Assembly: GCF_049116215.1 (NCBI RefSeq)
Contig: NZ_JAGDZB010000006.1
Location: 1-64,000 of the forward strand
Direction: 5' to 3'
Origin: Shimia sp049116215
Lineage (GTDB): Bacteria > Pseudomonadota > Alphaproteobacteria > Rhodobacterales > Rhodobacteraceae
DNA: 64,000 nt
A model generated the notes under the pieces. It was not told the DNA's origin, made no database searches, and was given only the letters and a program-made list of their open reading frames with translations. This document shows, in pieces, positions 8,601-16,980 of this stretch. The position numbers and the translations under genes were made by a program. The first letter of the stretch is position 1. Each line of letters opens with the position of its first letter.

Positions 8601-8653
8601 TTGACGGAGCGGCTTTAATATATAACCATTGAGTTATGAAACGAATTGGTTAT
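8601..8653 (+). promoter_or_regulatory. Promoter/operator region of the ArsR-SRPBCC pair
   Basis: TTGACG at 8601 is a possible -35 element and TATAAC at 8621 a possible -10, although the 14-base spacing is short. Three half-sites share one core: ATAACC (8622-8627), GTTAT (8633-8637) and GGTTAT (8648-8653). ATAACC and GGTTAT are perfect inverses. The second half-site overlaps the ArsR start codon, which fits autorepression. Confidence 0.5.
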
Positions 8654-9001
8654 GAAAATCCTGAGTTGAACGCTGTCTTTGCGGCTTTGGCTGACCCAAC
8701 TCGCCGCGCGATTTTGGCGCGGTTGTGCGAGGGCGAAGCCAATGTACGCGACTTGGCAGAACCGTTTGAGATGAGCCAACCGGCGGTGTCCAAACATCTG
8801 AAGGTGTTGGAGGCCTCGGGGCTGATTGAACGCGGGCAGGTGGGACAAAGCCGACCGGCCTATTTGAAGGCCGCGCCAATGAAAGAGGCGGTGGATTGGA
8901 TGGAGCAGTTTAGCCGCTTCTGGTCCGGTAGTTTTGATCAGTTGGACGCACTTCTTGAAACCATGAACTCCAGTGAAAAGGACGATTTGAAAGATGAGTG
9001 A
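8636..9001 (+). CDS. ArsR-family winged-helix transcriptional regulator
   Basis: 121 residues. ALADPTRRAILARL starts the winged helix near residue 16 and MSQPAVSKHLKVLEASGLI is the recognition region. The cysteine metal ligands of ArsR/SmtB sensors are absent, so it probably belongs to the non-metal subgroup that partners AHSA1-type proteins. No Shine-Dalgarno is visible and ATG 8636 lies immediately after the putative -10, so translation may be leaderless. It overlaps the next gene by eight bases. Confidence 0.9.
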   Translation: MKRIGYENPELNAVFAALADPTRRAILARLCEGEANVRDLAEPFEMSQPAVSKHLKVLEASGLIERGQVGQSRPAYLKAAPMKEAVDWMEQFSRFWSGSFDQLDALLETMNSSEKDDLKDE

Positions 9002-9473
9002 TTTGCCGACCTATATGTACAAGCGCACGTTTGAAGGCACTTTGGACCAGATCTGGCAGGCGTTTAGCGATCCAAAGCTGCTGTCGGTCTGGTATGGGCC
9101 GGGGGTGGAGACGGTGATCCACGAGTTTGACCTGCGTCCCGGCGGGCGATGGCTCAACGAGATGAAATGGGGCGAGAAGTCGGATTACAGCCGCATGGAA
9201 TTTCAGGAGGTGGCTGAGGGCGACAAGATTGTCTGGCTGCATCACAGCACCGATGAAAACTGGCAGCAGGCGCCAAACCCAATGATGCCGGACTGGCCCC
9301 AGAAGCTTTTGACCACGGTGAGTTTCACCGAGGAAAATGGGCGAGGGCAGGTGAAATTGGAACAGGTGCCGGTGGATGCCAGTGACAAAGAGATCGCCTG
9401 TTTTGCGCAGATGATGGGCAATATGGACAGCGGCTGGGGCAAAGGCTTCGATATCCTGCAAACGCTTCTGTAA
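8994..9473 (+). CDS. SRPBCC (AHSA1-type) domain protein
   Basis: 159 residues of the START/Bet v1-like AHSA1 family: YKRTFEGTLDQIWQAFSDP at the N terminus, SVWYGPG, and the C-terminal GWGKGFDILQTLL. Proteins of this type bind hydrophobic ligands and are commonly encoded with an ArsR regulator, as here with an eight-base overlap. The ligand is unknown. Confidence 0.88.
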   Translation: MSDLPTYMYKRTFEGTLDQIWQAFSDPKLLSVWYGPGVETVIHEFDLRPGGRWLNEMKWGEKSDYSRMEFQEVAEGDKIVWLHHSTDENWQQAPNPMMPDWPQKLLTTVSFTEENGRGQVKLEQVPVDASDKEIACFAQMMGNMDSGWGKGFDILQTLL

Positions 9474-9502
9474 CGCGCCAAAATGCTATTTTCTTTGCCA
9501 AA

Positions 9503-9536
9503 AACGCCTGCCTCAGCTTACGCTGGGGCAGGCGTT
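9503..9536 (+). terminator. Strong hairpin after the ArsR-SRPBCC operon
   Basis: AACGCCTGCCTCAGC (9503-9517) pairs with GCTGGGGCAGGCGTT (9522-9536), 15 pairs with one G-T wobble and a TTAC loop. It lies 29 bases after the SRPBCC stop. The T tract after it is poor (GCGGTGTTTT), so it may act as a terminator or as an mRNA-protecting hairpin. Confidence 0.6.
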
Positions 9537-9573
9537 GCGGTGTTTTGAAGCTGACTTGCGCAAAGGGGATGAC

Positions 9574-11307
9574 ATGAGACACACGGTTTTAGCGGCCTGC
9601 GTTGCGGGTGTGGTTGGGGGTGTTGGTGGCGCGTTTGCCGAAGATGCCGGGGCGTTTTGGCAGCCTGCGCGCGAGACGTTCAACAAGATGTCCGACGATG
9701 CTTGCGACGGGGATAGCAGCGCGTTTCGCGAGTTGATGCAGGCCGCGATTATGGACGAGCATCCGGTGGCGCAGAATGATCTGGCCTGGGTGTTTGGTAC
9801 GGAGCGGTGCCAGTACTACGCTGACGATATTGAGGCGGTGGCTGATCTGCAAAAAGGGTCCGCAGATGCGGGCTATCCGGTGGCGCAGAGCAATATTGGC
9901 GTGAAGTTCATGGAAGGTGATGGGGTGGATCGGAACGCTGATCTTGCCATCGACTATTTTGAGGCGGCGATGCGGGCCGGGTACGGCGAGGCGGCGGCCA
10001 TGCTGGGTATTTATTTCGCTGAAGGTGAGTTTGTTACGCAAAACATCGCGCGGGCGGATCTGTTGCTGGAAGACGCATATGCACTGGGCGCGGATCAGGA
10101 CATGATTGATCGGCTTGCGGCGGCGTTGGAGTCCGCTGCGCCAACGCCCAAATATGTCTCCTCGGATCGATGGGAGTATACCGACGGCGAAGCGGGCTAT
10201 GATTTGGTGCAAGATGGCGAATTGTTGTCACGGGTGTTTCTGGGGCGGGATCAGGAGACCGGGGGCTATTACTATGGCATGTACCGCGTGTCTGAGGATC
10301 CGATGATCCATTTCATGGGGGTGTCGGTGAAACATGCCAATGGACGTGACACCGAGTTAGATATGAATGGCTGCGGTGGGCGCAATTGTTTGATCGATTA
10401 CGGGGACAGCGCACAGGTGCGCATTCCAATTTCTACGCGCAATCAGGCGGCGATGCTGGAGGCGTTTAAGTCCGGTGATACGGTGAAATTCCGTTATCAG
10501 ACCGAAGCCAGCTATGCGCAGAACAAGTTTAAGAACATGACGCTGGGCCTCAAAGGGTCCCGCAAGGCGATTGAGGCGGTGCAGAGGTATGCGCCTGCGC
10601 CCGAGGCCCCGCCGGTGGCCACCTCTGTTGTTAGAGCGCCGCAATCTGATAGCGCTGCTGCGCAAGCGGACCCGCAATACACCGCTGGCACAACTTACTA
10701 TTATGAAGACACCAAAAACGGCGACAGGTTTTGCCAAGCCGAGGATCAAGCGGAGTTTCCCGCGCATTTCTTCTCCGAGCTGAACGAGTTGCAGATCAAA
10801 GGCTGGGTTGAGGAGCCAACTGGCCTGCTGAAACCTGCCAATCTGGACTATCTCAATACCGCAACGACACTGTGGCATGGGGGGCTGCATTCCAGCAGTT
10901 CGGGGAATCTGGTGTTCTACAAAAACGGCGCGGTGAAAGAGCTGCAACACACCGCACGGGATGGCGTCTTTGACGTCTATGAGGTGCTTTCTGGCAGTTG
11001 GCAGCGCGATCCAGCACGGGGTGTGGTGCTGCGGTTGAAGTCAAAGTGGAGCTACTGGCAGTCAGGCCATGACCACTACGAATGCACCGGCGGCACATTG
11101 GCGTCGAACACTTCCTTTGGCTTTCGGGATGGAGAAAATGCCAGTTGGCGCAGTTGTTCCATTGTCTTCAAATGTGAGCGTTGGAGTGACGAGCGGCCTG
11201 AGCGTAAGCCCATGCAATATTACGGATCCTTACGGGAATGGGCAGAAGGCGATGTGGCGCCAAAAGAACTGAAGTGGAGCCAGTTGCAGCTGAAAGGGCG
11301 AAACTAG
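9574..11307 (+). CDS. Secreted protein with Sel1-like repeats and an IalB-like region
   Basis: 577 residues. A signal peptide (MRHTVLAACVAGVVGGVGG, cleavage likely after AFA) precedes about three Sel1-like helical repeats (residues 60-165; AQNDLAWVFG, AQSNIGVKFMEGDGVDRNAD, AAAMLGIYFAEGEFV). Residues about 190-345 (DGELLSRVFLG, GDTVKFRYQTEASYAQ, LGLKGSRKAI) resemble the invasion-associated IalB fold, and a C-terminal region of about 190 residues is unrecognised. ATG 9574 is set by AAGGGG nearby and by the signal peptide. It is probably periplasmic; its function is unknown. Confidence 0.8.
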   Translation: MRHTVLAACVAGVVGGVGGAFAEDAGAFWQPARETFNKMSDDACDGDSSAFRELMQAAIMDEHPVAQNDLAWVFGTERCQYYADDIEAVADLQKGSADAGYPVAQSNIGVKFMEGDGVDRNADLAIDYFEAAMRAGYGEAAAMLGIYFAEGEFVTQNIARADLLLEDAYALGADQDMIDRLAAALESAAPTPKYVSSDRWEYTDGEAGYDLVQDGELLSRVFLGRDQETGGYYYGMYRVSEDPMIHFMGVSVKHANGRDTELDMNGCGGRNCLIDYGDSAQVRIPISTRNQAAMLEAFKSGDTVKFRYQTEASYAQNKFKNMTLGLKGSRKAIEAVQRYAPAPEAPPVATSVVRAPQSDSAAAQADPQYTAGTTYYYEDTKNGDRFCQAEDQAEFPAHFFSELNELQIKGWVEEPTGLLKPANLDYLNTATTLWHGGLHSSSSGNLVFYKNGAVKELQHTARDGVFDVYEVLSGSWQRDPARGVVLRLKSKWSYWQSGHDHYECTGGTLASNTSFGFRDGENASWRSCSIVFKCERWSDERPERKPMQYYGSLREWAEGDVAPKELKWSQLQLKGRN

Positions 11308-11323
11308 CGCGCCCCTTTTCGGT

Positions 11324-11353
11324 TTCACAGTCTTCAAATATCCCCGCCGGAGG
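11324..11353 (-). repeat. Dispersed 3'-end element, copy 2
   Basis: On the minus strand it reads GGGGATATTTGAAGACTGTG followed by AA, beginning 28 bases after the yaiI stop and oriented with that gene. It is almost identical to the core near 48990 (AGGATATTTTGAGACTGTGA). There is no good GC hairpin before this copy. Confidence 0.65.
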
Positions 11354-11380
11354 CTTCCGACGGTGCCGCCAGCGCAAAAC

Positions 11381-11830
11381 CTAGCGTTTGGCCGCCCGCA
11401 GCTCGCGTTCGAGCGCATCCAGAAACCGGGAGCGGTCGGCTTTGGTGAAGCCTTTGCCGCCGCCTTGGCGGAACGGATCGGCGGCGCGCAGGTCGGCCAT
11501 GAGGTCGCGGGTCGCCAGCACGTTGCCGATGTTGGCCGCCGTGAGGGCCTCGCCGTTGTGTTTGAGCACACGGGCGCCGCTTTCCACACATTTGGCGGCC
11601 AGAGGGATGTCACCGGTGATCACCACGTCGCCTGTTTTGGCGCGATCGGCAATCCACATGTCGGCCACATCGGGGCCTTCGGGCACAATCACGTTTTCCA
11701 CCAGCGGGTTTTGCGACGGGCGCAATCCGCCGTTGGAGACGACGTAGATTTTCACTTTGTGCCGGGTGCCAACGCGTTCGACCTCGGCTTTCACCGGGCA
11801 GGCGTCGGCATCCACGTAGATGGCAGTCAT
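11381..11830 (-). CDS. YaiI/YqxD family protein (DUF188)
   Basis: 149 residues with the family signature: YVDADACPVK at the N terminus, VSNGG, DVADMWIAD, DVVITGDIPLA and the C-terminal RQGGGKGFTKADRSRFLDAL. It is a NYN/PIN-like fold protein of unknown cellular role, conserved in length. It is encoded 15 bases after fghA on the same strand and may share its transcript. Confidence 0.93.
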   Translation of the reverse strand: MTAIYVDADACPVKAEVERVGTRHKVKIYVVSNGGLRPSQNPLVENVIVPEGPDVADMWIADRAKTGDVVITGDIPLAAKCVESGARVLKHNGEALTAANIGNVLATRDLMADLRAADPFRQGGGKGFTKADRSRFLDALERELRAAKR

Positions 11831-11845
11831 AGGTATTGGTCTTTC

Positions 11846-12679
11846 TTAATCCGCATAAAGCGCTTCAGCGTGGAAGGCGATGTGCTCTTCCATGAAGGTG
11901 GAGACAAAGAAGTAGCTGTGATCATAGCCTTTTTGCAGCCGCAGGGTGGCTTCTTGGCGGCGGGCACTGGCCGCTTGAGCCAGGGCTTCGGGCTGGAGCA
12001 GGTCAATGAATTGATCGTTGGTACCGGTGTCGACCAGCACGGGGCCATCAAAGCCGTTTTCTTTCATCAGCAGGGTGGCGTCATGTGCGGCCCAGGTGGA
12101 TTCGTCGGTGCCCAAATAAGCGGTGAGCTGTTTGCGGCCCCACTCCGACGCGGTTGGGTTGGTGATGGGGGCAAAGGCTGACACAGAGCGGAAGCGGCCG
12201 GGTAAGGACATGGCCATGGTCAGCGCGCCGTGGCCGCCCATGGAATGGCCCATGATGGATTGACGCGACAGATCGAGCGGGAACTTTTCCTGCAGTAGCG
12301 AGGGCAGGTCTTCGGTGATGTAGTCCCACATGTTGTAATGTGGCGTCCACGGCGCTTGGGTGGCGTTCACGTAGAAGCCTGCGCCTTTGCCAAGGTCATA
12401 CGACGGGTCGTCAGCGATATTGTCGCCACGGGGCGAGGTGTCGGGGAAGACGAGGGCGATGCCTTGCTCCGCCGCCCATTGTTGGGCCCCGGCTTTGACC
12501 ATGGCGTTTTCATGGGTGCAGGTCAGGCCGGAGAGATACCAGATCACGGGCACGGGGCCCATTTGGGCTTCTTCTGGCAGGAACAGGCCAAAGGTCATCT
12601 CACAACGGGTGCTGTGCGAATTGTGGCTGTACACGCCTTGGGTGCCGCCAAAGGCGCGATTTTCTGAGATGATTTCCAT
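11846..12679 (-). CDS. fghA: S-formylglutathione hydrolase
   Basis: 277 residues, the esterase D-type hydrolase that converts S-formylglutathione to formate and glutathione in formaldehyde oxidation. The nucleophile elbow is GHSMGGHG near residue 147, the acid motif is DTGTNDQF and the catalytic His lies in GYDHSYFF. ATG 12679 (MEIISENRAF) has AGGAGG seven bases upstream; upstream in-frame codons lack such a site. The dehydrogenase for the previous step is encoded about 7 kb away at 19614-20750, so the pathway is split here. Confidence 0.95.
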   Translation of the reverse strand: MEIISENRAFGGTQGVYSHNSHSTRCEMTFGLFLPEEAQMGPVPVIWYLSGLTCTHENAMVKAGAQQWAAEQGIALVFPDTSPRGDNIADDPSYDLGKGAGFYVNATQAPWTPHYNMWDYITEDLPSLLQEKFPLDLSRQSIMGHSMGGHGALTMAMSLPGRFRSVSAFAPITNPTASEWGRKQLTAYLGTDESTWAAHDATLLMKENGFDGPVLVDTGTNDQFIDLLQPEALAQAASARRQEATLRLQKGYDHSYFFVSTFMEEHIAFHAEALYAD

Positions 12680-12717
12680 GGGAAGGCCTCCTGCCAAAAG
12701 GGTCGGCGTCCACGATG

Positions 12718-13647
12718 TCAGAGTTGGGAGACCCATGCAATCACAACACTGACCGTGGCGATGGAGATCACGGTGGAGAAGAGGATGGCGGCGGAGGCGC
12801 GGTGGGGCGCGACACCGTAATGTTGCGCCAGCATGTAGACGTTTCCGGCCACTGGGAGGGCGGCGGCGGCGATCACCACGGAGGCCGAATACGTGTCGAT
12901 GGGCAGGAGCCACAACACGGCGATAGCGACACACAGCGGGTGCAGGATCAGCTTGGCAAAGGTGAGCCAGAGTGCGACTTCGACCCGTTCGGCAGATTTT
13001 CCTGCCAGTGAGGCTCCGATGGCGAAGAGCGCGCCGGGGGTGGCTGCGCCGCCCAGGATGGCGAGGAATTCGTTTAATGGGTCGGGGATTGGGATTTCCA
13101 ACGCGGACCAGACAAAGCCGAGCGAGATGGCGACAATCATCGGGTTGCGCAGCAGGCCAAGCGACACGGTTTTGAGCACGCCGAGGTGCATGCGCCCGTC
13201 GCGGCTTCCGGTGATCAGAATCACGATCAGGCTGGAGAAGACAATCAGGTCCACTGCCAGCACCATCATGACGGGGCCAATGGCCTCAGCGCCCATCAAG
13301 AGCGTCAGCATGGGCACGCCAAGGAAGCCGACGTTGCCGATGGTGGCGCATTGGGCTTCGACGGCAGCAGTGGCGATGTCCTGTTTGCGCAACATGGCGA
13401 CAAGCGTTGCGAGGCCGTAAACGGCGAGGCAGCCCATGAGGTAGCCGCCAATCAGACGCCAGTTGAGCACTTCGGCGAGGCTGAGATTGGCGGAAAAACG
13501 AAACAGCATGGCTGAGAGGGCAAAGTAGAAGACAAACTTAGTGAGATAAGCTGTGGCTTCCGCAGAAAAGAAGCGGGTGCGTCCGGCCCAGTAGCCCAGG
13601 CCGATGATTGCGAAAAACGGCAGTGTTTTCAGAAAGATTGCCAACAT
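12718..13647 (-). CDS. AEC family transporter (auxin efflux carrier type)
   Basis: 309 residues with ten predicted helices in two five-helix halves, starting MLAIFLKTLPFFAIIGLGYWAGR, typical of AEC permeases. Bacterial members carry malate, malonate or other small anions; the substrate is not determinable. It lies 38 bases upstream of fghA on the same strand. Confidence 0.88.
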   Translation of the reverse strand: MLAIFLKTLPFFAIIGLGYWAGRTRFFSAEATAYLTKFVFYFALSAMLFRFSANLSLAEVLNWRLIGGYLMGCLAVYGLATLVAMLRKQDIATAAVEAQCATIGNVGFLGVPMLTLLMGAEAIGPVMMVLAVDLIVFSSLIVILITGSRDGRMHLGVLKTVSLGLLRNPMIVAISLGFVWSALEIPIPDPLNEFLAILGGAATPGALFAIGASLAGKSAERVEVALWLTFAKLILHPLCVAIAVLWLLPIDTYSASVVIAAAALPVAGNVYMLAQHYGVAPHRASAAILFSTVISIATVSVVIAWVSQL

Positions 13648-13699
13648 GCGCCAGCCTTAGCAGGTTTGTGGGGCTTGGCAAATCCTCCTTGTGAACAGG

Positions 13700-14674
13700 T
13701 TAACCACCGCCAATCAAAGCGCCTGCGGCAAAGACCAACGCGCCGCCGAGAACAACCTGGAAGGTGGCGCGGCCAAAGGGGGTTTTCATAAAGCGGTTCT
13801 GAATCCAGACGATCGCCCAGAGCTCAACAAACACCACAATGATCGCAATGATCGTGGCGGTCCAGAAATCGGTGATCAGATAGGGCAGCGCGTGGCCCAA
13901 GCCACCCAGCGTGGTCATGATGCCGGAGGCAAAGCCGCGTTTTACGGGGGAGCCGCGTCCAGAAAGCTCACCGTCGTCGCTGGCGGCCTCGGTAAAGCCC
14001 ATGGAGATTCCTGCGCCCACTGAAGCGGCGAGACCCACGAGGAAGGTTGTGTGCGTGTCTTGGGTGGCAAAGGCTGTGGCAAAGATTGGCGCGAGGGTGG
14101 AGACAGAACCGTCCATGAGGCCAGCGAGGCCGGGCTGCACCCAGGTCAGGATGAACTGGCGGTTGGCTTTGTCGTTTTCCTCATCCCGTGCGGCGGGGTC
14201 GAGGTGCTTTTCCGCCATCTCAACAGCGGTGTTCTGATGGCCAGCCTCGGCAGCGGCCAGATCTCCCAACAGCTTGCGGGTGTCGGCGTTGCTGACCTGC
14301 TTCATGGCGTTGAGGTAAAAGCGTTCCGCGTCCTGCTCCATGCCGGCAGCCTGAGCGCGGATGGCCTCAAGCGACAGGTTGGCGGTCAGCCAAAGAGGCG
14401 CGCGGGTGTGAAATCCGGCGACGTGTTCGCGGCGGATCAAGGGGATGGTGTCACCAAAGCGGGTACGGTGTTGGCTGATCAAGGCTTGGCGGTGTGTGTC
14501 TTCCTCTGCAGCCATATCGTCAAACACGGCAGCGGAGGCCGGGTAATCAGCGCGCAGGTGTTGGGCAAAGCTGCGGTAGATGCGGGCGTCATCTTCTTCA
14601 GACGCGATGGCCAGCGCTAGAATGTCCTGTTCGCTGAGATCTTTGAGGCGTTTGCGAGAAGGCAGAAAGCGCAT
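13700..14674 (-). CDS. mbfA: MbfA, membrane-bound ferritin-like iron exporter (Er-VIT1)
   Basis: 324 residues with two modules. An N-terminal erythrin/ferritin-like helical domain (residues 10-155) carries EExxxxR/ExxH iron-ligand motifs (EEDTHRQAL, AEAGHQN). A C-terminal VIT1/CCC1-type membrane domain follows (GLMDGSVSTLAPIFATAF, several helices, ending GALIGGG). MbfA of Bradyrhizobium and Agrobacterium exports iron and protects against peroxide. GGAG seven bases before ATG 14674 decides the start. A perfect palindrome of Irr-box type lies just upstream, which supports iron control through Irr. Confidence 0.93.
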   Translation of the reverse strand: MRFLPSRKRLKDLSEQDILALAIASEEDDARIYRSFAQHLRADYPASAAVFDDMAAEEDTHRQALISQHRTRFGDTIPLIRREHVAGFHTRAPLWLTANLSLEAIRAQAAGMEQDAERFYLNAMKQVSNADTRKLLGDLAAAEAGHQNTAVEMAEKHLDPAARDEENDKANRQFILTWVQPGLAGLMDGSVSTLAPIFATAFATQDTHTTFLVGLAASVGAGISMGFTEAASDDGELSGRGSPVKRGFASGIMTTLGGLGHALPYLITDFWTATIIAIIVVFVELWAIVWIQNRFMKTPFGRATFQVVLGGALVFAAGALIGGG

Positions 14675-14686
14675 GATCAACTCCAG

Positions 14687-14703
14687 TTTAGAATAATTCT
14701 AAA
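14687..14703. promoter_or_regulatory. Irr-type iron control element before mbfA
   Basis: TTTAGAATAATTCTAAA is a perfect palindrome with eight-base arms around a central A. It matches the TTTAGAA..TTCTAAA pattern described for Irr binding (ICE motif) in alphaproteobacteria. It lies 13 bases upstream of the mbfA start codon, a position where Irr would block transcription. Confidence 0.8.
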
Positions 14704-14808
14704 TATGCATACTGTTTTGTGAGGCGCAAGCGCTTGCCGCAACGGAAGTGGGCAGTGTATTGTACCCATCACACTCACCGGGAGGCCGGACAAGCCTATG
14801 AGAGATCT

Positions 14809-15432
14809 ATGACGGACACTGTGGCGATCCTGAAAAAGGGGCGCAAGTTTGCACAGGTGGTGGACAGTGCGCGGGCATTGTTCATGTCGCATGGCTTTGA
14901 AAGCGTGAGCATGGATGTGATTGCACAGAAGGCCGGGGTCTCCAAGGCGACATTGTACAATTACTTTCCAGACAAACGGATGCTGTTTGCAGAAGTGGCG
15001 CGGCGGGAGTGTACGTTGCAGGCTGAGGGGCTTGAGGCGCAAGTGGATCTGGAGCGGCCGGTGCCTGAGGTTTTGGGCATTGTAGGGCGGGGGTTGATGG
15101 ACATCATCCTGTCGGAATTTGGGCGCAATATGTTTCGGGTCTGTGTGTCCGAAGGTGAGCGATTTCCCGACATTGGGCGGCAGTTTTATGAGACCGGGCC
15201 GGGGATTTTGAAAACCCGCCTGATTGAGTTTTTTGTCATGGCCGAAGAACGCGGCGAGCTGGAGGTGGACGATTTTGCCCTGGCGGCGGATCAATTTGCC
15301 GAGCTGTGCAAGGCGGGGCTGTTCTTGCGGCAAGTGACCGGCGTGCAGACCGAGTTTGCGCAGGGCGAGATTGACTATGTGGTGGATGGCGCGGTGACGA
15401 CGTTCATGGCGCGGTACGGGGTGCGCCACTAA
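14809..15432 (+). CDS. TetR family transcriptional regulator
   Basis: 207 residues. The helix-turn-helix is ARALFMSHGFESVSMD then VIAQKAGVSKATLYNYFPDK (about residues 22-57), followed by an AefR-like C-terminal ligand domain. It is divergent from mbfA and convergent with the multicopper oxidase gene (one base between stop codons). ATG 14809 is the first codon consistent with the family N terminus, although its ribosome site is weak. The target is unknown. Confidence 0.88.
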   Translation: MTDTVAILKKGRKFAQVVDSARALFMSHGFESVSMDVIAQKAGVSKATLYNYFPDKRMLFAEVARRECTLQAEGLEAQVDLERPVPEVLGIVGRGLMDIILSEFGRNMFRVCVSEGERFPDIGRQFYETGPGILKTRLIEFFVMAEERGELEVDDFALAADQFAELCKAGLFLRQVTGVQTEFAQGEIDYVVDGAVTTFMARYGVRH

Positions 15433-15433
15433 G

Positions 15434-16909
15434 TCAGGTCACAGCGAACTGTCCCATCATGCCGCAATCCTCATGTTCGAGGATGTGGCAGTGGTACATG
15501 TATGGCGTGTCTTCCGGCGCCTCATAGTCAAATTTGACAAGCACTTCGGACGCGCCGTTTTCAACATGCACCATGTCTTTCCATCCCGCGGCATACGCAG
15601 GGGGCGGGGCGTCGTTTTGCGTTAGGATGCGGAACGAGCAGCCGTGGATGTGGAAGGGGTGCAGTTGGTCGTCCACCGTGATGCGCCAGATTTCTGTGTC
15701 GCCCTTGCGCACGGTTTCGTCGATGCGGTCCATGTTCATGGGCTGGCCGTTGATCGCCATCGCGCCGCCGCCACAGACATTGCCCCAGTTGGCGGCCAGT
15801 GCGGCGAGGTCGGCGCCGGTGTCCATTTCCAAGGAAAAATCACGAGTGACAGTGGCCTGGTTGCGATCAGGTGGCGACAGATTGGCGAGCTGGCTGGGCA
15901 AGGCGCCGTCAAACCCCTTGTCGGCTGTGCGTGTCAGGGTGAGGGCGGTTGCAGTTGAGTTACCGCCACCAAACAACCCGCCGAGGAAATTGAACAGGCC
16001 TTCTTCTGGCTCCATGCCAACCAAAAGGCTGTTGCTCTCCGCTGTGCGTAGGTCAACGAGCATCTCATAGCGTTCCCCGGGGGACATGAGGATGCTGTCG
16101 GTCTCAATAGTCCGCGCCAGAAATCCGCCGTCCGAGGCGATGACGCGCATGGGGCCGGTTTGCATGGAGAGTGTGAGGAATTGGGCGTTGCAGGCATTGA
16201 GAATGCGCAGGCGCACGAGGCCAGTGGGCACGGTTTGTGCAACCGGTGCGATGGAGCCGTTGACCACCAGCGTGTCGCCGATAAAACCGTCCTCAAAGAC
16301 CGCGCCGCTAACGTCATAGGTGAGCGTGCCATCGGCGGCGAACATCTTGTCCTGTAGCACCAATGTGAAGTCATCCACGCCATAGGTTTTCGGCAGGTCC
16401 GCGGAGAGGCTGGCGTCATCTTCGACCAGCATCACACCTGCGAGGCCCTTGTAAGTCTGTTGCGCGGTCTTACCGTGGGTGTGGGAATGAAACCAGTTCA
16501 TCGAGGCGTGTTGGACAATGGGCACATCCGGAGCCCAAGTGTCGCCCGGCGCGATTTCTTGATGCGGGCCGCCATCTACGTCGCCGGGAATATGCAGGCC
16601 GTGCCAGTGCAACGTGGTGACATCGTGCAGTCTGTTTTGCACGTCAAACGGTAGGGTTTGGCCCTGTTTCACGCGCAGGACAGGGCCGAGGTAGCTGTTG
16701 TTGATACCGTAGGTTGGGCTTGCCGCCGCGTTGCCAAAATCGTGGGTGGCCGCGGCCAGTGTCAGCGGCAGGCGGCCTTCTATGCCTGCGGTGAGGTCGG
16801 TCATGGGGATCAATGGCAGCTGACGCAGCGAGGATTGCGCGAAGCTTGTTCCAGCCCCGGCAAGCAAGGCGGTTGCTCCAGAGGTTTTGAGAAAGTCGCG
16901 GCGGTTCAT
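15434..16909 (-). CDS. Tat-exported multicopper oxidase
   Basis: 491 residues. The N terminus NRRDFLKTSGA is a twin-arginine (Tat) signal. All copper motifs are visible: TLHWHGLH, WFHSHTHG, HPFHIHG near residue 430 and MYHCHILEHEDCGMM at the C terminus, the last supplying the type 1 copper Cys and Met. It is related to CueO/SufI-type cuprous or phenol oxidases, acting in the periplasm. Start ATG 16909 follows GGAGAG. The divergent MarR gene and the two palindromes between them suggest regulation by that repressor. Confidence 0.93.
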   Translation of the reverse strand: MNRRDFLKTSGATALLAGAGTSFAQSSLRQLPLIPMTDLTAGIEGRLPLTLAAATHDFGNAAASPTYGINNSYLGPVLRVKQGQTLPFDVQNRLHDVTTLHWHGLHIPGDVDGGPHQEIAPGDTWAPDVPIVQHASMNWFHSHTHGKTAQQTYKGLAGVMLVEDDASLSADLPKTYGVDDFTLVLQDKMFAADGTLTYDVSGAVFEDGFIGDTLVVNGSIAPVAQTVPTGLVRLRILNACNAQFLTLSMQTGPMRVIASDGGFLARTIETDSILMSPGERYEMLVDLRTAESNSLLVGMEPEEGLFNFLGGLFGGGNSTATALTLTRTADKGFDGALPSQLANLSPPDRNQATVTRDFSLEMDTGADLAALAANWGNVCGGGAMAINGQPMNMDRIDETVRKGDTEIWRITVDDQLHPFHIHGCSFRILTQNDAPPPAYAAGWKDMVHVENGASEVLVKFDYEAPEDTPYMYHCHILEHEDCGMMGQFAVT

Positions 16910-16926
16910 TGAACTCTCCATCAATC

Positions 16927-16980
16927 ATCAACTATGGTTGATAAATGAAAATGGAAAGATCGTTTGTCAATCATGATTGA
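16927..16980. promoter_or_regulatory. Two palindromic operators between the oxidase and MarR genes
   Basis: ATCAAC-TATG-GTTGAT (16927-16942) and TCAATCATGATTGA (16967-16980) are both perfect palindromes built on the same ATCA/TGAT core. The second overlaps the likely start of the MarR gene, which fits autoregulation plus control of the divergent oxidase. Confidence 0.7.

Noticed and set aside
11363..12181. 272-codon plus-strand frame across yaiI and fghA
   Set aside because: It spans two confidently assigned minus-strand genes and shows shadow composition.
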